Assembly (NCBI GenBank): GCA_947487165.1
Contig: CANKWX010000005.1
Location: 39,421 to 103,420, forward strand
Direction of reading: 5' to 3'
Length of the DNA stretch: 64,000 bases
DNA from: Burkholderiales bacterium
GTDB taxonomy: Bacteria; Pseudomonadota; Gammaproteobacteria; Burkholderiales; Burkholderiaceae_E
Shown: piece after piece, positions 16,920-26,257 of the stretch
Position numbering within the stretch: position 1 is the stretch's first letter
Layout of the letters: the number at the start of each line of letters is the position of its first letter
Position numbers and translations under genes: made by a program
The notes under the pieces: generated by a model
What the model was told of the DNA's origin: nothing
The model's input: only the letters and a program-made list of their open reading frames with translations
Databases searched by the model: none

Positions 16920-17998
16920 CCCGCCTTTTGAAACCCGTGATGGCTTCAGCCCTGAGCGCCCGAGGCCTCGCGGCTCTGGCGCTGGGTCTGTCAATGGTCG
17001 CATCGCCGACTTTTGCCCAGCCGGCGGCGCACTGCCTGTCAGTGCAGCCGGCCGGCACCAGGACTGTGCTGAAGAATGTCTGCCCCGGGCCGATCAGCGT
17101 CGCGCTGTGCATCACTGCCCCGGATCAGGGAAACTCGCTGATGGCCAGGGTCTGCGGCGACGGCAGCCCGCTCAACCAGTATTTCACCGTACCAATCGAA
17201 CTCGCCCCGGGCGAAAGCCGCACCGATGAGATCCCCACTCCGAAGACCGCGGTGTGCAACGGCCCGGGTGCGGCCACCGGCATGGGCGGCTTCACCAGCG
17301 ACCCCAACGGCAACTTCAAGTGTCCGCCCAGGCCGGCAAGCGCCAAGCTCAACACGCCAGGCGCCAGCACCGCGTCAAAGGCGGGAGACCAAGCTAAACC
17401 AACCAAGCCTGCAAACTGCGCTGGGCTGGTCAAGTACCGTGACACGCAATTAGCCAAAGACTTTGAGTTTGCGATCAGGCACTACAAGGCTGCCAGCCAA
17501 AGTCTTGAACTGATTGCTCCGCTGAAAAAAGAAGTGCTGGAACAAAAAGCAAAGCTTCCTTCTGTCGATACCGCCCTCAAGCTGACATTGGCTTTAAAGA
17601 CTGCCGCCAATGCAATCGGCGACATCCTTGGACTTTCTCCCGTTACCCAAACCGTAACGACCACTACCGGTAAATTCGCTGCAGTCGTTCTCTCCAAGCA
17701 AACAGACCTCAATGTTGCCGTTTTGACGGATGACGTTGACAGCTGGGTGCAGGCTGAAGCGCTGGGTCTCATTCCTGGTATTGGCTCTGCATTGAAGGCC
17801 TCGTATAACCTTTACGGCAATCTGACGGCCCTAAAGCAAGCAGAGCTCGACGGGAAAACCGTCGTTCTAGAGAATGCCAAAAACATTGAATCGCTGGAAA
17901 AGCTATTGCGTCAGCAGGAAGCGATGTTGAAGAGCAGCGATTGGCGAATCAAGATGGTCAATGAGGCCCGAGCAGCAATCGACCAGACCTGCAACTGA
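16916..17998 (+). CDS. Secreted protein of unknown function with helical C-terminal domain
   Basis: 360 residues from ATG 16916, which overlaps the lipoprotein stop by four bases. A signal peptide is clear (LAALALGLSMVASPTFAQ, cleavage near residue 34). Residues 35-125 form a cysteine-containing domain (CPGPISVALC, VCGDGSP, VCNGPG), then a Pro/Ala/Lys linker. From about residue 165 to the end the protein is almost wholly helical and lower in GC than its surroundings. It carries coiled-coil-like stretches (QSLELIAPLKKEVLEQKAKL; ESLEKLLRQQEAML) and a glycine-containing hydrophobic hairpin (AEALGLIPGIGSALKA). No family is recognised. The composition break suggests a domain acquired by transfer or a fusion. 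The reading frame is intact. Confidence 0.65.
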   Translation: MTRLLKPVMASALSARGLAALALGLSMVASPTFAQPAAHCLSVQPAGTRTVLKNVCPGPISVALCITAPDQGNSLMARVCGDGSPLNQYFTVPIELAPGESRTDEIPTPKTAVCNGPGAATGMGGFTSDPNGNFKCPPRPASAKLNTPGASTASKAGDQAKPTKPANCAGLVKYRDTQLAKDFEFAIRHYKAASQSLELIAPLKKEVLEQKAKLPSVDTALKLTLALKTAANAIGDILGLSPVTQTVTTTTGKFAAVVLSKQTDLNVAVLTDDVDSWVQAEALGLIPGIGSALKASYNLYGNLTALKQAELDGKTVVLENAKNIESLEKLLRQQEAMLKSSDWRIKMVNEARAAIDQTCN

Positions 17999-18070
17999 TT
18001 CGTCGACCACCAGCTCGACCGGTTCAGCCGCTGCAGCCGGCGCCCCTGCTGCTCATGGCAGACTGGCGCC

Positions 18071-19021
18071 ATGCGCTCATCTCCCACTCCAGCCGCCCCC
18101 GTGCCGTCCACCGAAGCATCGGACGACGAGCCGATCTACCTGATCTCGCCCTCGGGCGCGGTCGCAGACGTCGCGCGGGCACACCATGCGGCCTCAATCC
18201 TCAACCGGCTCGGCCATCCGACCCGCTTTGATCCGGCCGCACTGCGTCGCACGCAGCGCTTTGCCGGCAGCGACGATCAGCGTGCCGGCGCCTTCGCGCG
18301 AGCCGCCGAGCAGGACGCCTCGATCGTCATGATCACCCGCGGCGGCTATGGCCTGACACGGCTCCTGCCAATGCTCGACTTCAAACGGCTCGCCCGCGCC
18401 GGCAAGCGCTGGGTCGGTCTGTCAGATTTCACCGCCTTTCACCTGGCGATGCTGGCGCGCGCACGCGCCGTCACCTGGGCCGGGCCAGCGCTGATCGATG
18501 ACTTCGGGGTCGACACGCCCGAGGCGGTCGATCCGGTGACGCTGGGCTGCTTTCGCGAAGCCATGAGCGGCGAACTTGAAATCCTGGGCTTCAAGGCCAA
18601 AGGCCCCGAGGGCGTCGACGAGCAGGGCACGCTGTGGGGAGGCAATCTGTCGATCGTCTGCAGCCTGCTCGGCACGCGGTTTTTTCCGAAGGTCAAGGGC
18701 GGCATCCTCTTTCTGGAGGACGTCAACGAACATCCTTACCGCGTCGAACGCATGCTGATCCAGCTGCTGCACGCCGGCGTGATCGATGCGCAGCGCGCGG
18801 TGCTGATCGGGCATGTCAACCGCTACACGCTCGGCGCCCATGACCGCGGCTATGACATGCCGGCGGTGCTCAAATGGCTGCGCGCCCAGACAAAAACCCC
18901 GATCATCAGCGGTCTGCCCTTCGGTCACGCCAGCCCCAAGCTGACGCTGCCGCATGGCGCCACCGTCGGGCTGGCCACCGAGGGCCGGCAAGGCTGGCTG
19001 GTCTTCGAGCACTCGCACTGA
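18071..19021 (+). CDS. ldcA: LD-carboxypeptidase (muramoyltetrapeptide carboxypeptidase, S66 family)
   Basis: The 316 residues match family length. Family landmarks are RGGYGLTRLLPMLDF, WVGLSDFTAFHLA (catalytic serine after Gly-Leu), GTLWGGNLSIVCSLLGT, ILFLEDVNEHPYRVERML (catalytic Glu) and GLPFGHASPKLTLPHG (catalytic His). The enzyme removes the terminal D-Ala from murein tetrapeptides during peptidoglycan recycling in the cytosol. It is a single gene; the sequence immediately downstream holds a decayed peroxiredoxin fragment. Confidence 0.9.
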   Translation: MRSSPTPAAPVPSTEASDDEPIYLISPSGAVADVARAHHAASILNRLGHPTRFDPAALRRTQRFAGSDDQRAGAFARAAEQDASIVMITRGGYGLTRLLPMLDFKRLARAGKRWVGLSDFTAFHLAMLARARAVTWAGPALIDDFGVDTPEAVDPVTLGCFREAMSGELEILGFKAKGPEGVDEQGTLWGGNLSIVCSLLGTRFFPKVKGGILFLEDVNEHPYRVERMLIQLLHAGVIDAQRAVLIGHVNRYTLGAHDRGYDMPAVLKWLRAQTKTPIISGLPFGHASPKLTLPHGATVGLATEGRQGWLVFEHSH

Positions 19022-19098
19022 ACGTCGCCCATCAAGGGCGCCACTGATAGACGCCACTGAGCCGGGCTAATGAGCGGGGCCACCTAGCGGGGCATTGC

Positions 19099-19292
19099 CT
19101 TGCTCAAGATCCGTTTCAATCTTTACTTCGATCAATCAGGGGGCTGGCCAATCCGCAGCGCTGCGGGTGCTCGATTCAATCCAGCTGACCGCAAAGCATC
19201 AGGTGGCCACGCCGGTGAACTGGAAGCCGGGTCAGGACGTGATCAGGAAGACGGTCAAACCCTATCTGCGGGTTGTGCCGCAACCGAAGTAA
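19099..19292 (+). pseudogene. Remnant of a 1-Cys peroxiredoxin gene (C-terminal part)
   Basis: The translated stretch LRVLDSIQLTAKHQVATPV continuing NWKPGQDVI, then KPYLRVVPQPK and stop, is the unmistakable end of Prx6-type 1-Cys peroxiredoxins. About twenty residues normally lying between DVI and KPYLR are missing. The preceding strand (LLKIRFNLYF, from 19099) is in another frame. The catalytic N-terminal half is absent. It is therefore a frameshifted, internally deleted relic. The rest of the 19022-19308 gap shows nothing else. Confidence 0.75.
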
Positions 19293-19308
19293 GCGCTGCG
19301 GCCCACGC

Positions 19309-20280
19309 TCAGGCGCTGGCGCTCATCTCGACCAGCGGATGAAAGCACGCACTGCGCTGGCCATCCGATATCACCGACAACATCGGCACCTCGCTTGCGC
19401 ACCGCTCGGTGGCGCGCGCGCAGCGGGTCCGGAAGTGGCAGCCGCTCGGCGGGTTGTGAATCGACGGCAACTCACCGCCGAGCGCCTCCTGCTCCGGCAG
19501 CGCACGCCCCGGCACCAGCACCGAATCGAGCAGGGCGCGGGTATAGGGATGCGAGGGGCGGCGATAGATGTCCTCGGTGCGGCCGATCTCGACGATGCGC
19601 CCGAGATACATCACCGCCACCCGATCGCACAGATTGCGGATCACCGCCAGATCGTGGCTGATGAACAGCATGCTGAAGCTGCGTTTTGCACGAATGTCGA
19701 TCAGCAGATTCAGGATCTGCGCCTGCACCGACACATCGAGCGCCGACACCGGCTCATCGAGCACCAGCACCTCTGGCTCGAGCATCAGGGCACGGGCAAT
19801 CGCAATTCGCTGGCACTGGCCTCCCGACATCTCGTGCGGCCTTCGCGACCAGACAGTCTGGGCATCGAAGCCCACTTCGGTCAGCGCCGCCGACACCCGC
19901 TCGCGCTGATCGGCGACCGATCCGCCGCCCCAGACCTGCAGCGGCTCGCCGACGATCTCGCCCACCCGGCGGCGCGGATTGAGCGATGACACCGGATCCT
20001 GAAACACCATCTGCATCCGACGCCGGCGCTCACGCAGGGCCTGTGTCGACCCGTGCGTCAGATCCTCGCCATCGAGCAGCACCGCGCCGGCATCGGGCGG
20101 GGGCAACTGCACGATCGCGCGCGCCAGCGACGACTTGCCGCAGCCCGACTCGCCGACCAGCCCCAAGGTCTCGCCGCGTTCAAGCGCCAGGCTCACCGAA
20201 TCGACCGCGGTCACCCAGCGGCCATCGGCACGTCTGAATCGCCGCACCAGGTCGCGGACCTCAAGCACCGGGGCGCTCAT
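19309..20280 (-). CDS. Dipeptide/oligopeptide ABC transporter ATP-binding protein (DppF/OppF-like)
   Basis: 323 residues from ATG 20280. Motifs are Walker A GESGCGKSS, signature MSGGQCQRIAIARAL, Walker B VLVLDEPVSALD and the C-terminal oligopeptide-specific cysteine region GCHFRTRCARATERC. It is the last gene of a leftward operon and overlaps the preceding ATPase gene by four bases (ATGA). It pairs with that ATPase to drive import. A longer in-frame start exists but would run into the upstream gene. Confidence 0.92.
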   Translation of the reverse strand: MSAPVLEVRDLVRRFRRADGRWVTAVDSVSLALERGETLGLVGESGCGKSSLARAIVQLPPPDAGAVLLDGEDLTHGSTQALRERRRRMQMVFQDPVSSLNPRRRVGEIVGEPLQVWGGGSVADQRERVSAALTEVGFDAQTVWSRRPHEMSGGQCQRIAIARALMLEPEVLVLDEPVSALDVSVQAQILNLLIDIRAKRSFSMLFISHDLAVIRNLCDRVAVMYLGRIVEIGRTEDIYRRPSHPYTRALLDSVLVPGRALPEQEALGGELPSIHNPPSGCHFRTRCARATERCASEVPMLSVISDGQRSACFHPLVEMSASA

Positions 20281-21326
20281 GTCGCCTGCTCCGTCGGCAC
20301 ACCGCGCACGGCCGCATCGGACAAGGGATGCAGACAGGCATAGCGGCGATTGCCCTCGATCACCATCGGCGGCACCGTCAGCAGGCAGTTCGACTGGACA
20401 TGCTTGCACCGCTCGGCAAAGGCACAGCCCGGCGGCAGCGCCGCCAGATCGGGGGGCCTGCCGCCGATCGCCTCCAGTCGCTGGCCGCCGGATGCATCGG
20501 CCATCGGCCGGGCCCGCAGCAGCGCTTCGCCATAGGGCATGCGGCGCGAGGCGAAAAACGCATCAACCGGCGCCTGCTCGACGATCCGCCCGGCATACAT
20601 CACCGCCACCTCGTCGGCCACACCGCTCACCGCGGCCAGATCGTGGCTGATGAAGATCATCGCCATGCCGGTCTCGCGCTGGCGCCGCTTGAGCAGCACC
20701 AGGATCTGCATCTGAATGGTGACATCGAGCGCGGTGGTCGGCTCGTCGGCAATCAGGATCTTCGGGCTGCAGGCCAGCGCCATCGCAATCATCACGCGCT
20801 GTCGCATGCCACCCGACAGCTGATGCGGATACTCGCCCAGCCGCTGTCGCGGCGCGGAGATGCCGACTGCCTCGAGCAGCTCGATGGTGCGGGCCTCCCG
20901 CGCCGGCCGTGCCAGCCCGAGATGCTTGCCGAGCACCTCGCCGATCTGGCGACCGATGGTCAGCACCGGATTGAGCGAAGACATCGGGTCCTGGAAGATC
21001 ATCGCGATCTCGCGCCCGCGGACTTGCCGAAGCTCGTCCTCAGTCATCGACGAGAGGTCCTGGCCATCAAAGCGGATCTTGCCGGTCTGGGTCGTGGTCG
21101 ACGCCGGCAGCAGCCGCAGGATCGATCGCGACAGCACGCTCTTGCCCGACCCCGACTCGCCGACGATCGCCAGCGTGCGCCCGGCATGCAGATCGAAGCC
21201 GACACCATTGACCGCGCACACCGAGCCCCGGGGGCTGGCAAAGCGCACCGACAGATCGCGCACGCTCAGCAGCGGCGCCGCGTCAATCTGCGCCGCCTGC
21301 GAATCCGCGCGCGACAGCTCACTCAT
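20277..21326 (-). CDS. Dipeptide/oligopeptide ABC transporter ATP-binding protein (DppD/OppD-like)
   Basis: The protein has 349 residues with Walker [10 protein letters not shown], signature [15 protein letters not shown], Walker [14 protein letters not shown] and the oligopeptide/dipeptide C-terminal extension [15 protein letters not shown] (a 4Fe-4S-type cysteine pattern in this subfamily). It sits 52 bp after the permease gene and overlaps the next ATPase gene. Its role is ATP hydrolysis for peptide uptake at the inner membrane. Confidence 0.93.
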   Translation of the reverse strand: MSELSRADSQAAQIDAAPLLSVRDLSVRFASPRGSVCAVNGVGFDLHAGRTLAIVGESGSGKSVLSRSILRLLPASTTTQTGKIRFDGQDLSSMTEDELRQVRGREIAMIFQDPMSSLNPVLTIGRQIGEVLGKHLGLARPAREARTIELLEAVGISAPRQRLGEYPHQLSGGMRQRVMIAMALACSPKILIADEPTTALDVTIQMQILVLLKRRQRETGMAMIFISHDLAAVSGVADEVAVMYAGRIVEQAPVDAFFASRRMPYGEALLRARPMADASGGQRLEAIGGRPPDLAALPPGCAFAERCKHVQSNCLLTVPPMVIEGNRRYACLHPLSDAAVRGVPTEQAT

Positions 21327-21378
21327 AGCGGCTCACTCATATCGCTTCACTCATATCGCCGCACTGAGCGCACCTGAC

Positions 21379-22242
21379 TCACAGCGTCTGCGCCTTGATG
21401 TCGAAGAGGCGGCGCACCGATTCTCCGATCCAGTTGATCGACAGCACCGTCAGAAACATCCAGATCGCCGGGATGAAGACCGCCAGCGGCGCTTCCACCA
21501 GACTAGAGCGCTCGGAGGCGATCATGCCGCCCCAACTCGGCTGCGGCGGTCGCACCGACAGGCCCAGAAAACCGAGGGCGGCCTCGGCCAGAATGGCCAC
21601 GCCCAGCATCACCACCGCATACGACAACAGCGCCGGCATCAGGTTGGGCAGCACTTCACGCATCAGTATGCGGGGCACGCTGGCACCGATCAGACGCGCG
21701 GCCAGTACGAATTCACGATCGCGCAGGCTCAGGGTGTTGGCCCGGGCGATCCGGGCAAAGGCCGGCACGAAGATCACGCCGATGGCACCGGTGACATTGC
21801 CCACACTCGGCCCCAGGCTCGAGACCAGCGCGATCGCCAGGATGATGCCCGGAAAGCAGAGCATGACGGTCATCACGCCCATGATCAGCCGGTCGGTCAT
21901 CGACCCGAAAAACCCGGCCACAAGACCCAGCGCGCCGCCAATGGCCAGACCGATCGCCACGCTGCCGATCGCCACCACCAGCGACACCTTGCCGCCCCAG
22001 ATCAGCCGCGACAGGGTATCGCGGCCGAGCGAATCGGTGCCAAGCCAATGCGCGGCGCCTGGCGGCTCGAGAGTGGCCAGCAAATCGGCCTCTTCCGGAC
22101 TGACCAGACCCAGCCAGGGCGCGAACACCGCCAGTGCGAGCAGCACAAGCAGCCAGGCCACCGCCAGCAGCAGACCCGGCTCGAGCCACTTGCGCGCTGC
22201 AGACCTGGCAGGCAGGGATGAGGAAGCCATCGTCTCAGCCAC
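21379..22242 (-). CDS. Peptide ABC transporter permease (DppC-like)
   Basis: The protein has 287 residues with six hydrophobic helices and the EAA loop EFVLAARLIGASVPRILMREVLPNL, which docks to the ATPases. The large periplasmic loop HWLGTDSLGRDTLSRLIWGGKVSL is typical of DppC/OppC. The start overlaps the end of the other permease gene by 8 bp. Confidence 0.93.
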   Translation of the reverse strand: MAETMASSSLPARSAARKWLEPGLLLAVAWLLVLLALAVFAPWLGLVSPEEADLLATLEPPGAAHWLGTDSLGRDTLSRLIWGGKVSLVVAIGSVAIGLAIGGALGLVAGFFGSMTDRLIMGVMTVMLCFPGIILAIALVSSLGPSVGNVTGAIGVIFVPAFARIARANTLSLRDREFVLAARLIGASVPRILMREVLPNLMPALLSYAVVMLGVAILAEAALGFLGLSVRPPQPSWGGMIASERSSLVEAPLAVFIPAIWMFLTVLSINWIGESVRRLFDIKAQTL

Positions 22243-23197
22243 TGATTCGCACCCTCGGATCGATCAAGGCATACATCAGATCCACCAGCAGATTGATCAG
22301 CACGAAACCGGTGGCAATCACCAGCACCACGCCCTGGATCACAAACTGGTCGTGCTGATAGACCGCATTGACCAGCATCTGACCGATGCCGGGCAGCGCA
22401 AAGAGGGTCTCGATAATGACCGCACCCCCTACCAGCCGGCCGAGATTGATGCCGACCACGGTCACCAGCGACAGCGATGACGGCCGCAACGCATGCCCGA
22501 GCAGAATCTCTCGCACACTCAAACCTTTGGCACGCGCCACCAGGATGTAGTCCTGCTGCAGCGTGCTGATCATGTCGGCGCGAAGCAGTCGCATGTAGAC
22601 CGGAATCTCAGCGAGCGCCAGCGTCATCGCCGGCAACGCCAGACTATGCAGATTGGCGCCCAGCCCGTCGGAAAGGCTCTTGAAACCCGAAGCCGGAAAC
22701 CAGCCGAGCAGCACCGACATCAGGTAGATCAGCAAGATGCCCTTGACGAAGGCCGGCGTCGACAGCAGGCCGATCGAGACGGTGGCCAGCGCGGAATCGA
22801 CCTTCGTGCGGCTGCGATAGGCGGCCAGGATGCCAGCCGGCACCGCAACGCCCAGCGCAATCAGCTGCGTGAGCAGGATCAGCTCGAGCGTGACCGGCAA
22901 TCGGTCGCCAATCATCGTCGAGATGTTCTCGCGGGTTCGATAGGACTTGCCGAGGTCACCGCGCAGCGCATGGCTCAGCCAATCGACATAGCGCACGACG
23001 ATATTGCGGTCCAGACCGAGCTCGGTACGCAGCGACGCGATATCGGCAGGGGTGGCGTTGTCGCCCAGAATCGCCACCGCCGCATCACCCGGCAGCACAT
23101 TGGTGATGAAGAAGGTCAGGGCGGTCGCTGCCAGCAGGATCACCAGCAGCGTCAGCACCTGAACCTGCAATCTGCGCAGGAAAGCCGAATTCAGCAC
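22235..23197 (-). CDS. Peptide ABC transporter permease (DppB-like)
   Basis: The protein has 320 residues. It opens with the DppB-type helix VLTLLVILLAATALTFFITNVLPGD and the loop LGLDRNIVVRYVDWLSHALRGDLGKS. The EAA region is DYILVARAKGLSVREILLGHALR. It forms the transmembrane channel with the DppC-like protein and lies 82 bp after the binding-protein gene in the same leftward operon. Confidence 0.93.
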   Translation of the reverse strand: MLNSAFLRRLQVQVLTLLVILLAATALTFFITNVLPGDAAVAILGDNATPADIASLRTELGLDRNIVVRYVDWLSHALRGDLGKSYRTRENISTMIGDRLPVTLELILLTQLIALGVAVPAGILAAYRSRTKVDSALATVSIGLLSTPAFVKGILLIYLMSVLLGWFPASGFKSLSDGLGANLHSLALPAMTLALAEIPVYMRLLRADMISTLQQDYILVARAKGLSVREILLGHALRPSSLSLVTVVGINLGRLVGGAVIIETLFALPGIGQMLVNAVYQHDQFVIQGVVLVIATGFVLINLLVDLMYALIDPRVRISG

Positions 23198-23279
23198 GCG
23201 ATCGACCTGACGACAGTCATGGGGGACAGACCGTCACAACCGACAGGGCGCGCCGACCGCGCCAGGCTGCCGGCACACA

Positions 23280-24815
23280 TCACCGCGCCTTCCAGACTTC
23301 TGCCGGTCGGATGATGCCGTCGGCAATGGGTGCCAGCCCCTTGACCGCCGGATTGGCGAGGCTGATGTTGTTGAAGTAGGAGAGGTACAGGTACGGCAGA
23401 TCGCGGGCCAGCAGATTGTTGACCTGGCGATAGATGCTCAGGCGCTGTGCCGCATCGGTGGTGGCACGCCCTGCATCAAGCAGCTTGTCCATCTCCGGGT
23501 TGCTGTAGCCAGTGCGATTGGCGGTGCCTTTTGAGTGGAAAAAGTTGTAGACATTACGGTCGGGGTCGACACCGCCCTGCCAGCGATAGCCCATCACCTG
23601 ATACTCGCGAAGACCGGCAGTGCGCACCAGCTGGACCGAGTCATAAGGCACGATCTCGGACTCGACGCCAACTTTTTTCCACATCTGCTGGATGGCCTGC
23701 GCCGACAGCAACGACAAGGGCGCATTGCTCGAGGAAAACTTCAGTTTCACCGGCTTGCCATACTGCGCGAGCAACTGCTTCGCCTTGGCCGGATCGTATT
23801 TCGGATAACCCTCGACCTGCTCATGCGGAGCCAAACCACTGCCGAAGGGCGTGCTCGCCACCTTGGCCAGACCCTTGTTGACCACCTTGTTGAGCGTGTC
23901 ACGGTCGATTGCATGGGCCAGCGCCTGGCGCACCCGCAGGTCCGAGACATCCGGCTGCGACATGTTGATCATCACGAAGGTCGAGCCGAGGCTGCCGGCA
24001 TCGAGCACAGTCAGCTTCTTGGCGCTGCGAGCCTCGATCACATCCTTGGCCGGGGCATTCATCACGATGTCGAGATCGCCTGCCTTCAGGCTGGCCATGC
24101 GGGTCTCGGTATCAGGCATGGCACGCAGCACGACTTCTTCCAGATGGACCGGCCCTTTCCAGTATTGGGTGTTGCGGGTGAACACGATGTGCGAGCCGCG
24201 CCGCCATTCCTTGAAGACGAAGGGGCCGGTGCCAACCGGATTGGCCAGATAGTTATCGCCGAATTTCTTTACCGCTGTCGGCGAGACGACCATGCCCGAC
24301 ACATCGGCCAGCACCGCCGGAAACTGCGCCGAAGGTGCTTTCATGGTGATCGTGACCTCGAGCGGCCCGGTCGCTTCGATCTTGGCGATGCCGGCCAGAT
24401 CGGCTGCCCATCGATAGCGCAGCTTGGGGTCCATCAGCCGATTGAAGTGCGCCACGACCGCCGCGGCATCGCAGGGCGTGTCGTCATGAGACTTCACACC
24501 CGAACGCAGGGTCAGCTTGAACGAGGTGGCATCCGGCGCCGACTCGAATTTCTCGGCAAGCTTGGGCACCAGCTTGCCCTTCTCATCGATGTCGAGCAGC
24601 GTGTCATAGACGGTAAAGCCGGCCTGCTTCTCATTGAAGGAGGCAAAGACCAGCGGATCGAGACCGGGCAGATCGTTTTCGAGTCCGATGCTGAGCGAGC
24701 CGCCGCGCATCGGGTTTTGCGCCATCGCACCGGGCGATGTCAGAGATAAGGCCGCGACGGCGCAAAAAGTACTCAGCCAGCGCGCGGCCGATGAACGGGA
24801 ATTGCTGGAATTCAA
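23280..24815 (-). CDS. Peptide ABC transporter substrate-binding protein (SBP family 5)
   Basis: 511 residues if translation starts at TTG 24815, which is preceded by CAGGAG six bases away; an ATG further upstream (24926) has no such site and would put about 37 residues before the signal peptide. The signal peptide is STFCAVAALSLTSPGAMAQ. The mature protein has the SBP_bac_5 pattern: LDPLVFASFNEKQAGFTVYDTLLDID, LRSGVKSHDDTPCDAAAVVAHFNRLMD and VGTGPFVFKEW. It delivers peptides, or possibly opines or nickel chelates, to the permeases encoded downstream. First gene of the operon. Confidence 0.92.
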   Translation of the reverse strand: MNSSNSRSSAARWLSTFCAVAALSLTSPGAMAQNPMRGGSLSIGLENDLPGLDPLVFASFNEKQAGFTVYDTLLDIDEKGKLVPKLAEKFESAPDATSFKLTLRSGVKSHDDTPCDAAAVVAHFNRLMDPKLRYRWAADLAGIAKIEATGPLEVTITMKAPSAQFPAVLADVSGMVVSPTAVKKFGDNYLANPVGTGPFVFKEWRRGSHIVFTRNTQYWKGPVHLEEVVLRAMPDTETRMASLKAGDLDIVMNAPAKDVIEARSAKKLTVLDAGSLGSTFVMINMSQPDVSDLRVRQALAHAIDRDTLNKVVNKGLAKVASTPFGSGLAPHEQVEGYPKYDPAKAKQLLAQYGKPVKLKFSSSNAPLSLLSAQAIQQMWKKVGVESEIVPYDSVQLVRTAGLREYQVMGYRWQGGVDPDRNVYNFFHSKGTANRTGYSNPEMDKLLDAGRATTDAAQRLSIYRQVNNLLARDLPYLYLSYFNNISLANPAVKGLAPIADGIIRPAEVWKAR

Positions 24816-24987
24816 GACGTGCTCCTGAGAAATATTTATGGGATCGGCCGAACTAAGGTGGGTCACCTTTGAAGGCCATCCTTTTGTGTCGCACCGAAGA
24901 GTCGTAGAGAAGGCTCGACGTGTCAAGGTCTCAGGCGATCCGAGCCCTGCAATGCCACCGCTGAACCACGCTCAACCCGCTGAAGCC

Positions 24988-26145
24988 TCAGGGCTTCATG
25001 CTCAGCATTTGCCGATAGGCATTGATGACCAGCGCCTCGTCGAATTCCGCGACGACGCGCTCACGGGCCTGCGCGCCCATCGCGATGCGCTGATCGTCGG
25101 GCATCCGCAAAATCGCCATCATCGACTTGGCCAGCGCCGTGGCATCGCACGGTGCCACCAGCAGTCCGGTCACGCCATCGACAACCACATCCCGGCAGCC
25201 GGCCACATCCGTGGCAATCGAGGGTTTACCCATCGCGCCAGCCTCCAGAAGACTGTACGGCAGACACTCGCCGGTGGCCGGCAGCACCACGCAGTCAGCC
25301 TGCGCGTAGAGCCGCACTATGTCGGCCGGCTCAGGCAGACATTCGATGATCCCCTCGCACTGCCACTGGGCGAATGATGCCACGGGCACAGCGTCAGGAT
25401 GATCTGCCGACGCCGTCCCGACGACGACGACGAAACGCACCTCGGGGCAGACCGCACGCACGATGCGCGCGGCCTGGACGAAAACCTCCAGGCCATGGCC
25501 ACGCATCGGGCTTGCTGACATCAGGAAACAGGGCTGATGCGGCGCCTCGCGCGGCACCGGCATGAAGCGGTCGACATCAACGCTCAGCGCCGGCAGTTGG
25601 CAGGCGCGGTAGGACTTCACCAGACGATCACGAATGAAGGTCTGCTGATCTTCGCGGTGCTGAAAGAAGACCATCGTCGGCCATCCGAAGACCATCCGGC
25701 TCATCGCGCGCAAAACACGCGGTCGCTTGCGATCGCGCAGCATCTCGCCGTCGCGTGCCGAGACATTGGCAATCACCGGCAGCATCAGGCTGCGGGCGGC
25801 AAGCGCCGCATAGGCATTGACCGAAGGCGTCCAGCTCAAGATCACTTTCGGACGCAGCCTGCGCAGGGTGCGGGTAAACGCGGCATAGGTTGCGAGTCGC
25901 GAAAACAGGTTCCGACGCGAACCGGCTACGCTCATCGGGCGATGCTCGATACCACGCTCGGTCAGTTGCTGAACATCGCTGTCGGGGTGCGAGCAGACCA
26001 CCACCCGCCAGCCGTCCGAGCGCAGGGCATCGACCAGCCGCAAGCGAGAGCCCAGGATGTCAGCAGTATTGGCCGCCATCAGACACACCACCCCCCGCCA
26101 GGCAACAGGCGCAACATCCGCTGGTAAACCACTGACTCGAAACAT
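24988..26145 (-). CDS. Glycosyltransferase, GT4-like
   Basis: The protein has 385 residues and looks like a GT-B glycosyltransferase. The N-terminal domain has VCLMAANTADILGSRLRLVDALRSDGWRVVVC and LSWTPSVNAYAALAAR. The C-terminal domain has RLYAQADCVVLPATGECLPYSLLEAGAMGKPSIATDVAGCRDVV, the donor-binding E-X7-E region of GT4 enzymes. The product is probably a surface polysaccharide or glycolipid, but no sibling genes for polysaccharide synthesis lie nearby. Transcribed leftward alone; a 20-bp palindrome lies 69-88 bp before its start. Confidence 0.85.
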   Translation of the reverse strand: MFRVSGLPADVAPVAWRGVVCLMAANTADILGSRLRLVDALRSDGWRVVVCSHPDSDVQQLTERGIEHRPMSVAGSRRNLFSRLATYAAFTRTLRRLRPKVILSWTPSVNAYAALAARSLMLPVIANVSARDGEMLRDRKRPRVLRAMSRMVFGWPTMVFFQHREDQQTFIRDRLVKSYRACQLPALSVDVDRFMPVPREAPHQPCFLMSASPMRGHGLEVFVQAARIVRAVCPEVRFVVVVGTASADHPDAVPVASFAQWQCEGIIECLPEPADIVRLYAQADCVVLPATGECLPYSLLEAGAMGKPSIATDVAGCRDVVVDGVTGLLVAPCDATALAKSMMAILRMPDDQRIAMGAQARERVVAEFDEALVINAYRQMLSMKP

Positions 26146-26213
26146 GCTCGGGACTCGATGAATACAGTTTCGGCAGCCTTGCTGCTCCCTGCGTCATCGT
26201 CACGGATGAATCA

Positions 26214-26233
26214 GTTTGCTCATGTGAGCAAAC
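26214..26233. promoter_or_regulatory. Near-perfect 20-bp palindrome
   Basis: GTTTGCTCATGTGAGCAAAC is a 9-bp inverted repeat around TG. It lies between the monooxygenase stop (26258) and the glycosyltransferase start (26145), both leftward. With an 8-bp stem and 4-nt loop it could end the monooxygenase transcript, but no U-tract follows. An operator for the glycosyltransferase gene is equally possible. Confidence 0.5.
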
Positions 26234-26257
26234 TCACGTTTGGTCCCGATCAGTCGA

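Noticed and set aside
20860..22221. 453-residue rightward frame opposite the peptide transporter genes
   Set aside because: It spans parts of two well-supported genes on the other strand and has no domain of its own.
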